Source: Pleomorphomonas diazotrophica
GTDB taxonomy: Bacteria > Pseudomonadota > Alphaproteobacteria > Rhizobiales > Pleomorphomonadaceae
Direction: 5' to 3'
Assembly (NCBI RefSeq): GCF_002844595.1
Contig: NZ_PJNW01000002.1
Span: forward strand, 620,001-684,000
DNA: 64,000 nucleotides
Every line of letters starts with the position of its first letter. Position 1 is the first letter of the stretch. The notes under the pieces were generated by a model. It was not told where the DNA came from and did not search any database. It saw nothing but the letters and a program-made list of their open reading frames with translations. Both the position numbers and the translations under genes were made by a program. This document shows positions 61,191 through 64,000 of this stretch, piece after piece.

Positions 61191-62027
61191 ATGAGCATAC
61201 GCAATCTCGTCGCGGCGTCCGCCCTGTTTGCCGCGCTGGCCGCGCCGGCGTCGGCCAAGGAATGGACGGAAGTCACCATTGCGCTCGAAGGGGCTTACGC
61301 GCCCTGGAACCTCACCGACGCCAACGGCAAGATCGTCGGCTTCGAGCCGGACCTCACCGAGTATCTCTGCGCCCATGCCAAGCTGAAGTGCACGCTGATC
61401 TCTCAGGACTGGGATGGCATGATCACCGCGCTCAACGCCGGCAAGTTCGACGTGATCATGGATGCGCTGTCGATCACGCCGGAGCGCAAGGAGGTGATCG
61501 ACTTCACCGTTCCCTATGCCGCGACGCCGGCCGTCTTCGCGGCGCCCAAGGACGGTGAACTTGCCAACCTCGCCGGTACCGGCTCGGTAATCAAGCTGGC
61601 CGACACCTCGGACGGCGCCGAGGCGATCGCGCCGCTCAAGACGGCCCTGACCGGCAAGACCATCGGCATCCAGGCGGCGACCGTCTATGCCAAGTTCATC
61701 TACGACAACTTCAAGGACGTCGCCGAGATCAAGGAATACAAGACCTCGGCCGAGCGTGACCTCGATCTGTCGGCTGGCCGCATCGATGCCGGTTTCGACG
61801 ACGCCACCTATTTCCTCGGCGCCTTCGAGAGCGCCGACAATGCCGGTCTTGCCTTTACCGGGCCGGAAATCGCCGGTCCGATCTGGGGCGAGGGCGAGGG
61901 CTTGGGCATCCGAAAGTCCGATCCGGAGCTGAAGGCGCTGTTCGACGAGGCGATCAAGGCCGCCGTCGCCGACGGCACCGTGAAGAAGCTGTCGGAGAAG
62001 TGGCTGAAGGTCGACGTCACTCCCTGA
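61191..62027 (+). CDS. Polar amino-acid ABC transporter substrate-binding protein of the hut locus
   Basis: 278 residues. Signal peptide with probable cleavage after ASA (residue 22). Family-3 motifs VTIALEGAYAPWNLTDANGK near 28, VGFEPDLTEYLCAHAKLKCT near 49, SQDWDGMITALNAGKFDVIM near 70. Contains a loop TGSVIKLADTSDGAEAIAPL near 126. GAGGAGA lies six to nine bases upstream. Behind hutF and before two permeases and an ATPase; histidine, urocanate or a related compound is the expected ligand. Confidence 0.92.
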   Translation: MSIRNLVAASALFAALAAPASAKEWTEVTIALEGAYAPWNLTDANGKIVGFEPDLTEYLCAHAKLKCTLISQDWDGMITALNAGKFDVIMDALSITPERKEVIDFTVPYAATPAVFAAPKDGELANLAGTGSVIKLADTSDGAEAIAPLKTALTGKTIGIQAATVYAKFIYDNFKDVAEIKEYKTSAERDLDLSAGRIDAGFDDATYFLGAFESADNAGLAFTGPEIAGPIWGEGEGLGIRKSDPELKALFDEAIKAAVADGTVKKLSEKWLKVDVTP

Positions 62028-62040
62028 TGCACGACAGGAA

Positions 62041-62090
62041 GCTCCCGGATCTAGCCGTCTCAGGCATGATCCGCTAAAGGGTCCGGGAGC
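62041..62090 (+). terminator. Long-armed hairpin between binding-protein and permease genes
   Basis: GCTCCCGGA (62041-62049) pairs with TCCGGGAGC (62082-62090). It follows the binding-protein stop by 13 bases and precedes the permease by 18, as in the other amino-acid operon (27304-27340). It probably sets the ratio of binding protein to permease by RNA processing or partial termination. Confidence 0.55.
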
Positions 62091-62108
62091 GCCCGACGGA
62101 GAGCCTTG

Positions 62109-62831
62109 ATGTCCTGGATTGACCTGATCGGCTTCGGTGAGCAAGGCCGGGGCGGCATCCTCTTGTGGGCGATGGGCATGACGCTGGCAGTCACTGCAGC
62201 GTCGCTGTGCATCGGGGCGGCGCTGGGCGCTGTCGTCGCGGCGGCCAAGCTGTCGGCCTCGCGCCCCGCGCGCTGGCTCGGCGATGCCTACACCACCGTG
62301 TTTCGCGGCGCGCCCGAGCTTCTCATCATCTATCTTGTCTACTTCGGTGGCTCGCAGGCGGTCACGGCCGTCGGCAGGTGGCTCAACTACGAGGGTTTCC
62401 TCGGACTGCCGTCCTTTCTCGCCGGCGCCGTCGCCGTCGGGCTGATTTCCGGGGCCTATCAGGCGGAGGTGTATCGTGGCGCCTATCAGGCGGTGTCTCG
62501 CGGCGAGCTCGATGCGGCCCGGTCGATCGGCATGGGAACGCTGCTGCGCTTACGCCGCATCCTGGTGCCGCAGATCCTTCGGTTTTCACTGCCCGGTCTT
62601 GGCAACGTCTGGCAGCTCAGCCTCAAGGACTCGACTCTGGTGTCGGTGACGGGGCTTGCCGAACTGATGCGGACCTCGCAGATCGCGGCCGGTTCCACCA
62701 AGCAGTATTTCTTGTTTTTCATCGTCGGCGGGGCGCTCTACCTCGTGCTGACGACGCTGTCCGACCGCGTCTTCAACTTCGCCGAGCGGCGGGTGGCTCG
62801 AAGCTTCCGCCACGGTCTCGGCCGCCACTGA
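62109..62831 (+). CDS. Polar amino-acid ABC transporter permease, HisQ type (hut locus)
   Basis: 240 residues, about five membrane helices. VFRGAPELLIIYLVYFGGSQ near 62 and EAA loop SRGELDAARSIGMGTLLRLR near 130, then LSLKDSTLVSVTGLAELMRT. ATG at 62109 with GGAGAG seven bases upstream; a TTG directly before it is less likely. Confidence 0.92.
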   Translation: MSWIDLIGFGEQGRGGILLWAMGMTLAVTAASLCIGAALGAVVAAAKLSASRPARWLGDAYTTVFRGAPELLIIYLVYFGGSQAVTAVGRWLNYEGFLGLPSFLAGAVAVGLISGAYQAEVYRGAYQAVSRGELDAARSIGMGTLLRLRRILVPQILRFSLPGLGNVWQLSLKDSTLVSVTGLAELMRTSQIAAGSTKQYFLFFIVGGALYLVLTTLSDRVFNFAERRVARSFRHGLGRH

Positions 62832-62844
62832 GAGGGAGGACGCC

Positions 62845-63582
62845 GTGGATTTCGATATCGCCTTCCTCTTTTCCACCTTCATCAAACTGGTCGAAGCAGT
62901 GCCGATGACGCTGGCGCTGTTTGCCTGTTCCGTCAGCCTCGGCGCGCTTTTTGCGCTCGGCATCACCTATTGCCGGGTATCGGGCGGGCTGCTGCTGTCG
63001 GGTTTTGCCCGCGCCTATGTGTTCGTGTTCCGCGGCTCGCCGCTGCTCATTCAGATGTTTCTGATCTACTACGGCCTCGGGCAGTTCCCCGCCGTGCGCC
63101 ACAGCCTGTTCTGGCCGGTGCTGCGCGATCCCTTCTCCTGCGCCGTGCTGGCGCTCGCCTTGTGCACCGCCGGCTATCAGGCCGAGATCATGCGCGGCGG
63201 CTTGCAAGCCGTGCCGGCCCGAGAGATCGAGGCGGGCAGGGCGGCCGGCATGTCCGGCCTGCTGCTGTTCCGGCGCATTATCGCGCCGATCGCCATCCGG
63301 CAGGCACTGCCGGCCTATTCGACCGAGATCATCCTGATGGTGAAGTCGACGGCGCTCGCCAGCCTCGTCACCGTCTGGGAAGTGACCGGCACGGCGCAAC
63401 GTCTGATTTCGCAGACCTACCGCACCATGGAGGTGTTCCTGGTCGCGACGCTGATCTATCTTCTGATCAATTTCATCATTGTCCGCCTGATGGCGCTTGT
63501 CGAATATCGACTGTCGCCGCACCTCAGGGAGCGGCCGGTTACGGCAAGCCATGGCGGACACCAGGGAGAGGTTCATGGCTGA
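62845..63582 (+). CDS. Polar amino-acid ABC transporter permease, HisM type (hut locus)
   Basis: 245 residues, about five membrane helices. VFRGSPLLIQMFLIYYGLGQ near 63, EAA loop PAREIEAGRAAGMSGLLLFR near 126, KSTALASLVTVWEVTGTAQR near 168. Starts with GTG preceded by GGGAGGA. Its end overlaps the ATPase gene by eight bases. Confidence 0.92.
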   Translation: MDFDIAFLFSTFIKLVEAVPMTLALFACSVSLGALFALGITYCRVSGGLLLSGFARAYVFVFRGSPLLIQMFLIYYGLGQFPAVRHSLFWPVLRDPFSCAVLALALCTAGYQAEIMRGGLQAVPAREIEAGRAAGMSGLLLFRRIIAPIAIRQALPAYSTEIILMVKSTALASLVTVWEVTGTAQRLISQTYRTMEVFLVATLIYLLINFIIVRLMALVEYRLSPHLRERPVTASHGGHQGEVHG

Positions 63583-64000
63583 CGCCCCGGTACCGGCAAT
63601 TTCGGTCCGCAACATTCACAAGTCCTTCGGCCAGCACGAGGTTCTGCGCGGCATCTCGCTCGATGCCAACGACGGTGACGTGATCTCCATTCTCGGTGCC
63701 TCCGGCTCCGGAAAGAGCACCTTCCTGCGCTGCATCAATCTTCTGGAGACGCCGGACGAAGGCGAAATCACCGTTGCCGGCGAGACCATCGCCATGAAAC
63801 GGAACCGGGCTGGATCGCTGGTGCCGGCCGATCGCAAGCAGGTCGATCGCATCCGCTCCGAACTCGCCATGGTGTTCCAGAGCTTCAATCTCTGGTCCCA
63901 CATGACGGTGCTGCAGAACCTGATCGAGGGGCCGGTGCACGTGCTGAAGCGTCCCAAGGCGGAGTGCATCGCCGAGGCAGAAGCCCTGCTCGAAAAGGTC
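63575..64000 (+). CDS. Amino-acid ABC transporter ATP-binding protein, HisP type (runs off the window)
   Basis: First 142 codons of a HisP/GlnQ-type ATPase with no stop before the right edge. Walker A GASGSGKST near 42-50, FLRCINLLETPDEGEI, and the Q-loop AMVFQSFNLWSHMTVLQNL near 108. ATG at 63575 has GGGAGAG six to seven bases upstream and overlaps the HisM-type gene. It powers the hut-locus transporter and could also serve the DDAH operon's ATPase-less permeases. Confidence 0.92.
   Translation, partial: MADAPVPAISVRNIHKSFGQHEVLRGISLDANDGDVISILGASGSGKSTFLRCINLLETPDEGEITVAGETIAMKRNRAGSLVPADRKQVDRIRSELAMVFQSFNLWSHMTVLQNLIEGPVHVLKRPKAECIAEAEALLEKV

Overview
The window is a 64 kb piece of a high-GC alphaproteobacterial chromosome. 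Gene content and gene style point to Hyphomicrobiales (Rhizobiales): HutC/HutF-type histidine catabolism, many ABC uptake systems, ROK, LysR and AraC regulators, the MsrP-MsrQ pair, and a Rhizobiales-style GCAAAA...TTTTGC palindromic repeat at 41838-41860. A Pleomorphomonas-like host is a guess. I saw no tRNA, rRNA, CRISPR array, transposase or prophage gene.

Layout. 1-1056: end of an L-arabinose-type ABC transporter (araG tail, araH) and its terminator. 1082-4188: an aminoglycoside-phosphotransferase-fold kinase, nhaA and a serine hydrolase on the minus strand. 4251-9547: a carbohydrate locus with an aldose epimerase and a 1123-residue DUF5107/TPR protein facing a divergent AraC regulator. 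9559-17108: LysR/MFS efflux pair, GH20 hexosaminidase, GNAT acetyltransferase, SLC13-type transporter and a secreted PQQ-type sugar dehydrogenase. 17095-24579: a minus-strand sugar operon (binding protein, two permeases, SIS isomerase/deglycase, PfkB kinase, ATPase) facing a divergent ROK repressor, with a perfect palindrome between them. 24704-29940: two amino-acid-type binding proteins, a dimethylarginine dimethylaminohydrolase (DDAH), two permeases and an M20 amidohydrolase, without an ATPase. 29943-31156: isochorismatase-like protein and NUDIX hydrolase.

31652-41771 is a flagellar axial-structure block: ECF sigma factor, flagellin, fliD, fliS, a small protein of the kind usually encoded next to ECF sigma genes, a very short flgD, flgE, a hypothetical protein, a FlgN-like chaperone, flgK and flgL. 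No basal-body or export genes are present, so those must lie elsewhere. 42096-50862: DMT exporter, a lone treZ, two alcohol dehydrogenases with a divergent LysR, and a PAS-GGDEF-EAL protein. 51625-55229: O-acetylhomoserine sulfhydrylase, msrPQ, rpiB. 55369-64000: a hut locus (hutD, hutU, hutC on minus; hutF and a polar amino-acid ABC transporter on plus) with two matching HutC operators and an acyltransferase lying between hutC and hutU.

Most striking points: a canonical EF-hand calcium loop in the variable domain of the flagellin; a FlgD reduced to its N-terminal segment; an ECF sigma gene separated from its probable partner by three filament genes; a likely methylarginine uptake and breakdown operon; a kinase/SIS/ABC/ROK sugar system of unknown substrate; and a large uncharacterised DUF5107-TPR protein in a sugar-responsive locus. 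Function names come from recognised motifs and family resemblance; no database search was run.
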